NCBI GenBank assembly: GCA_965644315.1
Contig: CBFFRQ010000038.1
Location: forward strand, 186,001 to 250,000
Reading direction: 5' to 3'
Source of the DNA: Caecitellus pseudoparvulus
Taxonomy: Eukaryota; Bigyra: Bicosoecida
Length of the DNA stretch: 64,000 nt
The position numbers were made by a program, and so were the translations under genes. The first letter of the stretch is position 1. The number at the start of each line of letters is the position of its first letter. The notes under the pieces were generated by a model. It was not told the origin of the DNA. It searched no databases and worked only from the letters and a program-made list of their open reading frames with translations. This document shows, piece by piece, positions 30,138-41,093 of the stretch.

Positions 30138-31851
30138 CTACTCAAGCCCGCCCGAGGTATCTTGCGTGCTTGCCTGAAGCTTGGCCGGCTCAGGTTCCGT
30201 CTTCTTCGACGCCATGTCCTGCGCAGCACGCGTGGCCATGCGGCGCAGAGCGGGGACGGTCTCCTCGGCAGTCCTCTGCAGCGCCTCCAAGTCCCCGGCA
30301 GTTGTGCGTGGGACGCTGGCCAGGCCAAACGTTCGCAGAGCTTCCAGCACCTGAGGGCGCACCTGCTCCCACAGGGACACCACGAAGTCATCGCGCTCCG
30401 CCAGGGGCATGAAGTACGCCGCCCGCCACAGCTCATCCAGGCCACGCGCCTCACCTTCAGTCAGGGACTTCACTGTGCTGGCCAGGGCGCTGGAGCCTTG
30501 CCACCACACAGCGCCAGTGCCAAGGCTGCCCGCCACCAGCGCTGCCCCAGCGAGCTCCACCATGCCCACGCTGCCTGCAGCGCCCGCCGCGGCAGCTGTG
30601 AGAGTCAGCGTCGCTGCACCGATGCCCAGCCACCTCTGCCGCTGCTTGGCGAACTTGGACCTGGCCGCCTCCAGCACGCGAGCATGCATGTCCAGGAGGC
30701 GGGAGGAGTTGTACAGGCGGGTGATGACGTTGTCCACGCGCCTGAAGGGCGCTCGCTGCACCTCCCGCACGATCTCAGCCCGGGTGCTGTCCAAGTCTGC
30801 CATGGCAGCCGTCAGCACTCCCTGGGAGGCACTCTGGTTGTCTGTCGGCACACACATGGTGTAGATGCGGGGCAGGTCCTTGCGGGGGATGACCTTGGAC
30901 AGGTTCCAGCACAGGCTGCCGTAGGCCCGCGCGAAGTCGTGCACGTTCTTGAACTGGTCCACCTTGTTCAGGACGATGTGCAGCTTGTGGTCCAGGCCCA
31001 CGAGGCTGTTGGTCATGATGGCGAGGGTCTCGCCGGTGGTGCCCTGTGGAGGGGAGGGGCGCGGGCGTGGGCGTGTGGCGCAGCACGGGGGGCGCGCGCA
31101 GCCCCCCACGCACAGGTTTGTCTGGGTCAAAGAAGAGCAAGATGACATCGGCACGCTCGGCGAACCACCGGACGACGCCAGGGAAGTTGTATCCGCGGTC
31201 CCGCGGAGACGCGTTGGTGGCGATGGCTTCGTAGAAGTCCCCGCCGCTGACGCCCGTGTTCACCGGCGCGTCGATCATGCCGGGGCTGTCAACGAGCATG
31301 ATGTCCTCCAGAGCCATGCCCGAGCGTTGCTTGAGGGTCACGTGGTTGATGAGCGCGCTGCCAAAGGAGCGCAGCCCTGCGAAGCCCAGGTCAGGATCCC
31401 CCACCAGCGCTGGTCCATCCCGCTCGCCATCTTTGTGGGCAGGGGCAATGACCGTGAAGCCGTCGTCGGTGGGGGCCACGCCTGTCTCCTGCACAGACTT
31501 CCCTGCGATGTGGTTGATGAAGGTGCTCTTCCCGGAGGAGTGGTTGCCCAGCACCAGCACCAGGGGCTGTGGCGTGCCCTGATCGCTGCCCTTCTCCAGT
31601 GGCCCCAGCACTGCTGCATTCAGCGGCGTCAAGAGCTCATCATGCACGTCCTTGCAGGCCTGGTAGATGTCTGCAGCAGTTGCCGCAGGCACCTCCTCTG
31701 CCTCTGCGCCCGTGCCCTCCTTGCCGGACAATCCGAAGGAGAAGAAGGGGCGGGCTTGCCGGGGCGTGGTACGCCCCAAAGTCCGCACTGCGGTCACCCT
31801 GTGTGCAACAGATCGCACTGCACCAACGGCGCTGTGAAGGCGCTGGTACAT
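30138..31851 (-). CDS. mitochondrial EHD/dynamin-like GTPase
   Basis: Exons 31851-31114 and 31043-30138 (70-nt intron) give 547 residues. The first 40 residues (MYQRLHSAVGAVRSVAHRV...) are Arg-rich and acid-free, like a mitochondrial presequence. GTPase motifs: G1 GNHSSGKSTFIN, G2 around GVAPTDDGFTV, G3 LVDSPGM, and after the splice G4 LNKVDQF. The spacing and the G1/G2 sequences resemble the EHD/sarcalumenin branch of the dynamin superfamily. A hydrophobic pair of helices (GIGAATLTLTAAAAGAAGSV and the following ELAGAALVAGSLGTG) could insert into the inner membrane. There is no EH domain. A role in mitochondrial membrane shaping is inferred, not shown. Confidence 0.75.
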
Positions 31852-32175
31852 CCTGTATCACACTAGGTGGGGCCAAGACCGCCAGGCGTTGGCGAGGGCT
31901 CAGCACTCGCGAGGGAAGAGCGGCTCAGGCGCTTCAGGCCAAGGTGGCTGGATTTGGGCGCAGAAACTGCGCTCTAATCATATACAGGGAACGTTCGGTG
32001 TGTGAGCGCGGAGAAACTGAATCTAGCTTGAAGGTTTCAGTTTGGGACTTGAGTTTTTTCTTTGGGTGCAGGCAGTGTGTGGCTTGAACAGGGCAAGATC
32101 CAGAATACTGCTCACAAGATCAACTCATAAAACTTACATACTACATGTACGCATTCTTCACCTGCACGTTCAGAA
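31852..32175. other. intergenic, GTPase promoter and tRNA upstream region
   Basis: No gene was seen. It lies between the 5' end of the minus-strand GTPase gene and the plus-strand tRNA. The flank next to the tRNA has no obvious similarity to the flank of the other tRNA-Leu gene. Confidence 0.5.
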
Positions 32176-32257
32176 GCGCAGATGCCCGAGCGGTCTAAGG
32201 GGTTGTGTTCAGGTCGCAATGTATTCGTACTCGTGGGTTCAAATCCCACTCTGCGCA
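32176..32257 (+). tRNA. tRNA-Leu, anticodon CAG
   Basis: An 82-nt type II tRNA with a perfect seven-pair acceptor stem GCGCAGA/TCTGCGC, discriminator A, and anticodon loop TTCAGGT (anticodon CAG, reading CUG). D arm, anticodon stem, variable arm and T arm are identical to the tRNA-Leu(AAG) at 21351. CUG is a very frequent codon in this GC-rich genome. Confidence 0.95.
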
Positions 32258-32264
32258 GGCTTCA

Positions 32265-32270
32265 TTTTTT
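32265..32270 (+). terminator. Pol III T-run terminator
   Basis: Six T residues lie eight bases after the tRNA 3' end. Confidence 0.8.
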
Positions 32271-32365
32271 GTTCTCAGACCCTTGTGTGAACCCAAGCTC
32301 ATTTTTCACTTCCCTGCCTGATACCAAGCTTGGCAGGTGGAACTACAAGGGAAAATGCCATTGAC

Positions 32366-35269
32366 TCATTCTGTGCGTGCCCGCTTGGCCGCCTGTTGTG
32401 GCGCCACACCCTGCGTCGCGTGGGCGCCGGCCGCCTCCGTTTCGGCTCGCTGCGCGTCGTACTCCGGCGCTGCCGAGCCAAAGACAGCCTGTGGAACAGC
32501 TCGTTCCTCGATGCGTACGCCACCTGTTGCGGCGGCAATGCGGGCGGTTTGCGCTTCGAGAGCCTGGAGAGGGTCCGCAGAAGCAGCGGCAGCGCCAGCA
32601 GCCGGGGCAGTCTCTGGCTCGCGGCCACGCTTGTGCCCTGCAAACGTGCCCAGCTCTGCCGCTGCTGCAGGGTGAATGCCACCCAACGCCCTCGCAACGT
32701 CACCCAGTTCGCCACTTTCCAATTGGGCATCGGAAATGGCCGGGGCCGAGTCTGCCGCCATGGCCTCCGTGTTGACGTTGCTGGAGGCAAAGGCCAACTC
32801 CACTGACCGCTGCACTCGCCGCATGTCCTTGTACGTGTCGGCATTGCCATGCTCCACCTCAAAGTCATGCCATGTGTTCCAGAAGCGCTTGTCCAGGCGG
32901 GGGTCTGCAAAGTGCGCCGCGTGGGCAAGTACTGCACGAGCTCGGTCCACTTCGCCCAGGCTCTTCTCCATGGCTGCGAAGCGCAGGCACATGTCCTTGA
33001 CATGCTTGTCAGGCAGCGCGCCCACAGCCTCCTCGAACACCGGGCGGGTGGCTGTCAGGCCTAGATGCTGGGACGTGCGGGCGATGTACTGCAGGTACAC
33101 CTCGTACTTGGCGTTGGGCGGCACTGTGGCGGCGGCTCGCTGGTACACCGCCAGCGCACGGCGCACACGGCCATACTTCTCCTCTAAAGACGCATACAGC
33201 AAGTAGAGGGGGGCCGCGTGCTCCGCCGGTGCATCCCGCACGGAGCTCTCGCACAACTCCCGCAGGCGCTCGAGCTTGCTGCCGCCGTACCGCTCCACAA
33301 ACGAGTTGATGTATGTGATCCACAACTCCCGGGCGTGGGGGAAGCCAAACACGGAGATGCCCTTCTCATAGGCGCGGAAGGAGTCCTCAAAGAAGGCCTT
33401 CTCCTTCAGGTACGATGCAAAGTTGCACACGATTTCGGGGGTGGCCACCTTGAGGTCAATGCAGCGTTCGTAAGCAGCCTTCACTGACTCCAGAGTGCCC
33501 AGGTTCTCCTCCAGGTCCAGGAAGAGACTCCACACACTGACGATTCGGTGCACTCCCGCAGCAGCGGCACTGACCGGCTTGCCCTCGGCAGGCGTGGGGC
33601 GCTTCACAGCTCGCGCCATGACCGCCCGCGCCTTCTCAAACTCTTCAGCACGCATCTCCATCTCGGCCCACGCCAAGAACAGAGCAGCAAGGTCCTCCGA
33701 GCTCCGAGCGGGCGCTGCTACAGCCCGACTGAACACGACCCGGGCACTGTCCAGGTCCCCCGCCTTCTCGTACAGCTCGGCGAAGGACACCCACAAAGTG
33801 TGGGGCTTCCCCACAGCCCGCTTGACGTTCACTGTCTTCACTGCCTCTGTGTACGTCAGCACAGCCGAGCGGTCCCTGCCCTGGTCCAGGAACAGCTTGG
33901 CTCGCTTGTGCCACTCGACGACGTTGTGCGGGTTCTGGCGCAGCACGACAGAGGACAGCAGCACGGGGCGGCGGTCCATGAGCAGCTCCATGCGGCGCAA
34001 GCGCAGCTCCACGTCATCCCCCCCCGCCCCCATGTCTTGCAGCTGAGCGAGGCAAGCCTCCGGGTCGGCAGGGGGGCTGGGCAAGCCCTCCCCCTCCCTG
34101 GGCTCCTCCTGCGCCGGCTCCTCCCCGGCAAGCTTCATCTTGGCCGTGAGGAGGGTCTCTTCGAACTGGGAGTACGCGTCAAAGAGCATGGCGAAGTCGC
34201 GCACGGTGATGACTGCCTGCACGCCCTCCTCGTACACATCCCGCGCCCGCTCGAACTCGCCCAGGCGGATGAAGTAGTCTGCCAGCGCACACCACAGGCG
34301 CCCCACTTCGTCAGTGAACCGCCGGAGGCCTGACCGAATGATGGCTTCCACGTTCAGCCCCGCCACCTGGGCGGGGTGCTGGGAGACGATGCTACACAGC
34401 TGCATCCACAGAGCGTGGCTGGACTTGCCAGTTGCCGAGACGAACTTGGGGTCGTTCACGAGCATGGCCAGCTGGGCCGCTGCTTCGCCCCACAAACCCT
34501 GCTCTTGCAGGAAGTCAATGAACTCCTCCCTGCCCTCTGGCGCCAGCTGCAAGTACCGGCGGTACACTTTCACAGCAGTTTCCGGCACACCGCAGCCTTT
34601 CGCGAAGGGCACATACGCCTTCCACACCCGCTCGTGCTGAGTGATCGGAAGGCTCTGCAAGGCGCGATCAAACACACGGCGAGTGCGTGTGATGAGCTTC
34701 TGCTCAGTCAGGTGCTTCGAGTACTCCAGCCTGTGCAGGTGCAGGGGGGCAGCGCCAGTGTGCAGCGCCAGAGCAAAAGCCGCACAGCAAGGCTTGAGCC
34801 GCGTACCAGATGACGGGCATTTTGTGCATGGTTACCAGGGCTCGCTCAAAAGCATTGGCGATGATGGTGTGCTCCTCATGGTTCGGTGGGAGCCCACGAG
34901 CCTGCATGCCAGCGGCGCAGGGCGCGTGAAGGTGGGGGTGCTGCGGAAATGGGAAAGGCTGGACCGCACTCACCTGCTTGCGCCTGTCCATCAAGTACGC
35001 GTGCCAGAGCTTGTAGCTGCCGGGGAGCACTTTCAGAGCTCGTTCGTAGATGTTAAAGCGGACCTGGGGCTTGGCTGTGTCTTTGGCAGCGATGTACGCC
35101 AGCCAAGACTTCAGCGCGTATGGATTCCTGGCCACCTCCTCCTCCAGGCCAAAGTCCACGCCATCCTGAGGCGGCGAGGGTGCCACGTGGAAGTGCGCGC
35201 ACGCAGGCAGTGGCCCAGCCCGGCACCTCTCACCTCCAGGAAACTTTGGTAGTCCTCCAAGCTTGCCAT
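32366..35269 (-). CDS. SYF1: pre-mRNA-splicing factor SYF1/XAB2
   Basis: Four exons (35269-35234, 35165-34974, 34901-34807, 34730-32366; introns of 68, 72 and 76 nt) give 895 residues; the human protein is about 855. The protein is a chain of HAT half-TPR repeats. Family landmarks include YERALKVLPGSYKLWHAYL, FERALVTMHKMPVIWLEY (across an exon junction), VFDRALQSLPITQH, RRPVLLSSVVLRQNPHNVVEW, VGKPHTLWVSFAELYEKAGD and KAYERCIDL. SYF1 is a scaffold of the Prp19/NTC complex in the catalytic spliceosome and, in animals, also works in transcription-coupled repair. All three introns lie in the first 330 coding nucleotides, followed by one 2.4-kb exon. The C-terminal 90 residues are Ala/Glu-rich and poorly conserved. 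Confidence 0.93.
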
Positions 35270-35681
35270 GCCTTTTGGCAGCCACTCACTCTGGGGTGAA
35301 GTGGACAAACACAGCAGCTTCCACCCAAAGCTGCCAGCAGCCAAGGCCCGAGCTTCTGGACACTGGTCAGCGTCCAAACAGAGTGCGCACGTCACGAAGA
35401 GCGCACACCACGCGCAGAAATGATTTGTGCAGACGATTGCCACTGTCTGTGCTCTGCGAGTCTTGGACGGCCCACGATCATGACCACGTCGCACCCAAGC
35501 AAATGACCGGCTATAGCACAAACCGAGTGCAGACGACCTACAGATCAGATTGTAGAGACTGCCCTGGGGCTGTCGGCAGGGGCGCTGGTTGAGGAACCGT
35601 CCTTAGCCTGCTGGCTGCCATTTGAGTTGCCGTTTCGTAGGAGTTTCAGCGCAGTCTCCGCGGGCTGCAAGGGCGGGTGGC
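35270..35681. promoter_or_regulatory. divergent intergenic region, SYF1 (-) / FkbM2 (+)
   Basis: A gap of 412 nt between two divergent start codons must hold both promoters. No TATA-like element or other defined motif can be named with confidence. Confidence 0.35.
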
Positions 35682-37211
35682 ATGGCCAATTCCAAGGCAC
35701 GCCGCCCACGGGGATGGAGCAGACCCTTCATTGCCGCGGCAATCCTGCTCCTGCTGGGGCTAGCTTGGAGCATGTTCGTCTTGTGGCCCAGGACTCCGGA
35801 GGCAGCTTCTCTGCGACACAATGCTGCTGTGACACAGTCTGCGCAGCAGGAGCTCATGAAGCAGTTGGCGGCGCTGGAAGCCCACGTGCTGTCTGGAAAG
35901 ATGACTGAGGGTGACTTCAAGAACATCATGCAGTCAGTGCGGGCCAGCGCCGCCAACCTTGCGGCTGGCGCGTCCCAAGTTGCCGGCATGGCTGCCACTC
36001 GGGGCACTGTCGGACGAGGGGGGGTGGTGCTGAGCAACCCGGGCCTGGGCATGCCATGCACAGACTGGGACGCCCTCCCTGCCGGCCAAGCTCTCATCGG
36101 CAACGCTGGCTACGAGTGGATCCACATGGACACCGTGCCGCTGAAGGTGCATGTGGAGGACATCGAGGGACACGCCAACCGGCAGTTCTACGCCGCTTCA
36201 GCGTACTGGTTCTGGGTGAAGCGGCAGCGGTGGGAGCTGGACACGCTGCTCGTCTTCCGGCACATGCTGGACCGCGACACGGTGGCTGTGGACTTTGGCT
36301 CGTGGATCGGCCCCACCGTCCTGTACGCTGCCGCCTTCGCAGGGGAGGTGTGGGGGCTGGAGGCTGACCCCGTCGCCTACGGCGAGATGGTGCGCAACGT
36401 CGCCGCCAACGCAGGCGGCAGCAACAACGTGACCACGGACAACATCCACCTGCGCCACATCTGCATTGACTCCGTCCCAGGCGTCCGCACGTTCGGCTCC
36501 CTCACCGGGCAGGGAGACAGCATGTCCAGCCTGCTGTGGCAGAAGGGCACCCACGCCAAGGGGGACATGGCCAAGCACGCCTCTCCAGAGTACGCAAAGC
36601 ACCAGTGGCATGTGCCCTGTGTGGACTTGCCATCGCTCATCCACAGGCAGGGCATTTACCCGCAAGCCCCCCCCGCGCCCCATGTGGTGCCACGGCCAGG
36701 CGGCGACCCAGCCGCAGCAACCCGTGTCACTGCGCTGCTGGAGGGGGAGCAAGGGGGCCTGGAGACATGCAGGCCACACGGATGGGCGCCGTCCAAGCTG
36801 TTTGTGAAGATTGACATTGAGGGCGGGGAGATGCTCATCATGCCGGGCTTGGCGGAGTGGTTGGTGGGCGCACAGGCCACAGTGCTGCTGTCCGTGCACG
36901 TGCAGCACGTGCAGAACCACAGGGAGGGCGGGTACGATGTGTCAGGGCAGCGGGGCGTGGTGGAGGCAGTGAGGCGCTTCCCGTACGTGTACACGTCCGA
37001 GGCATCAGGGCGCGAGGGCATGAGCACCACCCCCATGGACACTGCTGCACTGACGCCAGAGACACTCTGCAGGGACTGCGAGTACCTCCTGACCCACGCC
37101 CCCATGCCTGATGCAATGGTGCGGGATATCGAGGCCCTGAATGCGCTGCACGCCAAGCACAAGGCTGAGGATGAGGCGGCACGGGCGCAGGCTGACGGGC
37201 AGCGGCAGTAG
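35682..37211 (+). CDS. FkbM-family methyltransferase, type II membrane protein (paralogue 2)
   Basis: Intronless, 509 residues. The ATG at 35682 (gtggcATGGCC) follows an upstream region with no in-frame ATG. A basic N-terminus plus a hydrophobic helix at about 16-35 (FIAAAILLLLGLAWSMFVLW) predicts a type II anchor, followed by a helical stem. The methyltransferase core has VAVDFGSWIGPTVLYAA, VWGLEADPVAYGEMVRNVAA, MSSLLW and LFVKIDIEGGEMLIM, matching paralogue 1 at 28605. It differs by a longer insert before the last motif (Pro-rich, HVVPRPGGDPAAATRV). A likely Golgi-lumenal methyltransferase acting on glycans or another secretory substrate; the substrate is unknown. Confidence 0.8.
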   Translation: MANSKARRPRGWSRPFIAAAILLLLGLAWSMFVLWPRTPEAASLRHNAAVTQSAQQELMKQLAALEAHVLSGKMTEGDFKNIMQSVRASAANLAAGASQVAGMAATRGTVGRGGVVLSNPGLGMPCTDWDALPAGQALIGNAGYEWIHMDTVPLKVHVEDIEGHANRQFYAASAYWFWVKRQRWELDTLLVFRHMLDRDTVAVDFGSWIGPTVLYAAAFAGEVWGLEADPVAYGEMVRNVAANAGGSNNVTTDNIHLRHICIDSVPGVRTFGSLTGQGDSMSSLLWQKGTHAKGDMAKHASPEYAKHQWHVPCVDLPSLIHRQGIYPQAPPAPHVVPRPGGDPAAATRVTALLEGEQGGLETCRPHGWAPSKLFVKIDIEGGEMLIMPGLAEWLVGAQATVLLSVHVQHVQNHREGGYDVSGQRGVVEAVRRFPYVYTSEASGREGMSTTPMDTAALTPETLCRDCEYLLTHAPMPDAMVRDIEALNALHAKHKAEDEAARAQADGQRQ

Positions 37212-37370
37212 CGCTGCTCCGGTGCAACATCCATGGAAATTCAAATACAAATGGCAACCAAATCAACTCAAATTGAACGCGATCCCTTGTTCTGCGACTT
37301 TCTGAGCGTTCCAGGCACTGCAGCGGCGCAGGGCTGTGTGGGCACAAGGCTCACCTGCCTTGCCAGCACC

Positions 37371-39439
37371 ATGGCTCGGCAGAGCGTGGAGCAGGGGCAG
37401 CGCAAAGTTGGCGACATTGTGCTTGAGTCCATGACGCGCATGTGCGAGGTGATGCTGCTGCAGCGCTTGCCAGAGTTCGACCTGCAGACGCTGGAGGACC
37501 ACGACAAACCTTCCCGGCAACGCGTAAGTGCCGCATGAAACGCTGGCACGCGCAGCCGTCATGAGCGCTCTGGCGCTTTGCTGCGCAGATCCAGCTGATG
37601 TGTCGCGACCTGGACGGACTGCGAAAGGTTATGCATCGAACCTGGGGGCGTCGTCTGCATTCCCCGTGCACCATGGAAGTTTTGCTGGCTCAACCTGGTG
37701 CGGGCGAGACCTGGACAGAAACGCTGGTTGAGCGGCTGGTCATGAGGTACTCCCCTGTGAACCTGACCGCGCAGGGCGTGGACAGCACCGGCTCCACAGC
37801 GTCACTGCCCCACTCTGCTGGCCAGCACTCCAGCTATGCGCGGTTCACCGGCGTCGTCCGGTCTGCATGCACCGCGGCAGTGGCCCTGCCAGCCCACCGC
37901 GTGGCCAGCAAGCTGTCTGAGGCCGCCACAGGCCCAGACGGCAAGGCACTGGATCCCAACAAGCTCGCCCTGCCCCACATGCGGTTCAGGGTGCTGGTGT
38001 CACACCCCGACGCGCCCTCCCGGCACGCAGCCACCTTCGCGGCCACCTCCCCCACCTCCACTTTCAGTATCCCAGACATCGGCACACCCTTTGGCGTGTT
38101 CTCTGCCGCCATCACCTTCACGACAGACGTGCACGAGCTGGCCCAGGCTGCGCTGAAGAAGCGCCAGCAACAGGGGCAGGCTTCCCGTGGCTCCCCTGCC
38201 ATGGCCGAGTCTGCCATGCTGGCGCCGTCAGCGCACAGCAATCGGGGCATGGGCGGAGGCTCCTCAGGCGCCTCCCGCCCCCTCACGACACTCATTATCC
38301 ACGACTATGCGGGTGGTGAACGCACCATTGCACCACCACCCCTGCCGGCGCCCAGTGAAGCGCCGGCCCCCGCCCCCTTGCCCAGGGAACCCTCTGCCTC
38401 CCAACCGCTCACCAGTGTGGCCGCCCTTGCAGCGACAGTGGTGCGCCCGTCGCACACCAGCGGCCCAGGGGCCGAGAGCGCGCCACCATCTTCAGTCGCA
38501 ACCGCCACATTTACGCCCCAGCTGGTGCCTATGGCGGATGCCGTGGCAGGAGGAGGTGCCTCACACCCAACAGCCCTGTCTCTGCCTGAAGGGGTGCGGC
38601 CAGAGTCCCTGACTGGGGGGGGCAGCCTCAAGGGCATGGGGGAGTGGGATGCGCCCCCGCCCCCCAGCAGCTTGGTGATGGGGTCCACCGTGATGGCCCA
38701 GGTCGGCCCCAGTCCCCCTGTCGGGCCCAGCTCCCCCACCACCCGAGCAGCGAGGGGCGGCGGCACTCCGCACTCCATTGGCACCAGCAGCAGCGCCGGC
38801 AGCAGCACCCCCACCTCCATCACCACGCCCCTGACAGGGGGAGGCAAGAGCGCTGTGTGCACTCCCCTCCTCACGCCGGGCGCCATGGGGGGCGAGGCTG
38901 CGCTGAGCAGCGCACCCGCACCCCTTCACACCGTGTCGCTGGCACACAGGGCCGTGCCCTCGGCGCCCTTCGCCAGCATCGCCAAGGCCAAAGCCTCCAC
39001 GCCCCAAACACTGCTAGGCATGATGTGCAAGGCAAATGGCTCGGCCAAGCCGGCCGAGTCCCGCGCGCCTCGCAGCAAGGCACACGCGGCTGGCTCCCGC
39101 CTCATCGTCACGGCAGGGGCAGGCACGCCCACTGCCTCGCCCCCCAAGAAGCACTCCCAGTCTGGCATCTTGGCACCCATCACGGAAACCTTCAGCAACA
39201 GCAGTGGGGACTCGCCCCGGGTGCGAGGTGCACCTGTGCGCCCGGCACCTGCGTGGGTGCCATCCCCCTTTGCGGTGCTGGGGGGGGCGACTGGCGGCGG
39301 AGCAGGGGCCCTGCTGCTGCGCCTGGAGAGTGCCTTGCATGTGGCACCTGCTGTCATGCCAGTGCAGCCCCCGTCCACGGCGCACCCCCTCCTGCCCACC
39401 TCCCTGTCCCAGGCCAAGAGGGTGTTGAAGGTGGCGTAG
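37371..39439 (+). CDS. ATG13: Atg13-like autophagy protein (HORMA domain plus disordered tail)
   Basis: Exons 37371-37523 and 37589-39439 (65-nt intron, GTAAGT donor) encode 667 residues. The start ATG at 37371 has a strong context (cagcaccATGGCT). The first 220 or so residues fit the Atg13 HORMA fold in order: a helix KVGDIVLESMTRMCEVML; ERLVMRYSP; a helix YARFTGVVRSACTAAVALP; and the signature strand region STFSIPDIGTPFGVFSAAIT, which resembles the family's GTPVGTIxxS strand. The remaining 440 residues are Pro/Ser/Ala-rich and probably disordered, as in Atg13 of other organisms, where this tail binds Atg1/ULK and Atg17/FIP200. The assignment rests on spacing and a few motifs, so it is moderate. 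Confidence 0.6.
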
Positions 39440-39602
39440 GCCTTGCGCAGGGAGACACTCTGACACAATACACCCGCCCAGTCCTCCACGCCCCCACTTT
39501 CGTCGGGTGCGCAGCTGCCTTTGACCTGGGCCCCTTGCCAGGCCGAGTGCCGTCACCACGCCACCCCCTGCACCAGTGGGCTTGCCCTGCCACGTGCCAG
39601 GC

Positions 39603-41062
39603 ATGAGGATGACTGCTCGTGTGCTGCTGGCGGCAGGCCTGCTCGCAGCCTGCTGCAGCCAGGCCTTCGGCAACACCGACTTTGTGAATGAGGACGTCAA
39701 GACTCGCCTGGACGTCTCCAAGCACGTCGTCAAGGTGACACACGCCGTCACCGTCGCTGGCTCCGATGCTCGGGCGAGCAAGTACGTATTGGCGCTGCCT
39801 GCCGAGCAAGGCAAGCACGTCGCCCACGTGGCTGCCAAGGAAATCGGCGGGGCAGGCACCCTGCTGAAGGTTGTGCAGAGTGAGAGCCAGTGAGTGCCGC
39901 CTGTCGTGGCCGCGCAGGCCGCCTGCTCTGCCAGTGCGGAAATCGCACTTGCAAACCCGCCTGCCTCAGCTCCACCCACAACACGACTGCGTACATCATC
40001 AACCTGGGCAAGGCAGTGGGCAGCGACAGCACAATGTCTGTGAAGATCCAGCTGTCCCTGACACATGTATTGACTCCCCTGCCTGCCATCGTGGAGCAAG
40101 CAGAGCAGCAGTATGTGGTGTACGACGGGCTGGTGCACATGCTGTCCCCCTACACCACCAAGGCGTCCAAGACCGAGGTGCGCCTGGCGTCCTCCAAGGT
40201 CAAGGACTTTACCAACGACGACGCCGTGCAGCCAGCCAAGGTGGACGGCTCCAAGATCGTGTACGGCCCCTATGCTGACCTGCCCCCCATGGCCCACCAG
40301 CCACTGCACGTGCACTTCGCCTCCAACGCCGCCTTTGCCACCTTCACCAACGTGGAGCGGGAGATCGAAGTGTCTCTCTGGGGCAACATCGCCGTGGAGG
40401 AGTACTACACCCTGCAGCACACCGGCGCCACGCTGCGGGAAGGCCTCTTTTCCCGCATCGACTACATGAAGGGCGCCGTGGGCAACTCCTTCCGAGCCCT
40501 GCACGGCACGCTGCCGGCTGGCGTCCGAGACGTGTACTACCGGGACATCATCGGCAACATCAGCACCAGCAACATGCGCCATGAATTGGACAGCACCGTG
40601 CTGGACATCGAGGCTCGCTTCCCCCTCTTCGGCGGGTGGCAGACGGAGTGGTACTTGGGGTACAACTTGCCCACACAGGGCGCCCTCACCAGCGCCGGCG
40701 GTGCCTTCACCCTCACCATGCCCCTCGCCATCACCTTCCCTGACTCCGTCACGGACGAGTACGTCGTGAAGGTGGTGCTGCCCGAGGGCGCCAGCGACGT
40801 GAACGTGCAGCCCGCCCTAGACATGCCCCAGGTGGACTCCTTCACGCGCTTCACGTACCTGGACGCCGTCATGGGGCGCCCCGTCCTGGAGATCCGCGGC
40901 ACCAACATCATCAAGGCGCACAAGGGCGACCTGGTCGTCACCTTCAACATGCCCCCCAACTCCATGCTGCGGGAGCCCGCCATGTTGGTGGGCACCTTCT
41001 TCACGCTCTTCCTGCTGGGGTCCCTCGTCTCTCGCACACGCCTCAGCGTCGACGACGCGTGA
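39603..41062 (+). CDS. OST1: oligosaccharyltransferase subunit OST1 / ribophorin I
   Basis: Exons 39603-39889 and 39970-41062 (80-nt intron) encode 459 residues. Signal peptide at about 1-23 (MTARVLLAAGLLAACCSQAFG). The lumenal part has the strongly conserved ribophorin signatures SPYTTKASKTEVRLAS, EVSLWGNIAVEEYYTLQHTG, GVRDVYYRDIIGNISTS, FPLFGGWQTEWYLGYNLP and FTYLDAVMGRPVLE. A single C-terminal helix (AMLVGTFFTLFLLGSL) anchors it, with a very short cytosolic tail as in yeast Ost1 rather than the long tail of mammalian ribophorin I. It is a non-catalytic core subunit of the ER N-glycosylation complex. Its stop codon is 31 nt from that of the convergent zuotin gene. Confidence 0.93.
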
Positions 41063-41093
41063 CGTGCAATGCAGCTATGCCTCCACACCCCCC

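Noticed and set aside
39890-39934. A 45-nt intron in OST1 ending at the first downstream CCAG
   Set aside because: It breaks the reading frame. The acceptor at 39969 keeps phase and gives a normal 80-nt intron.
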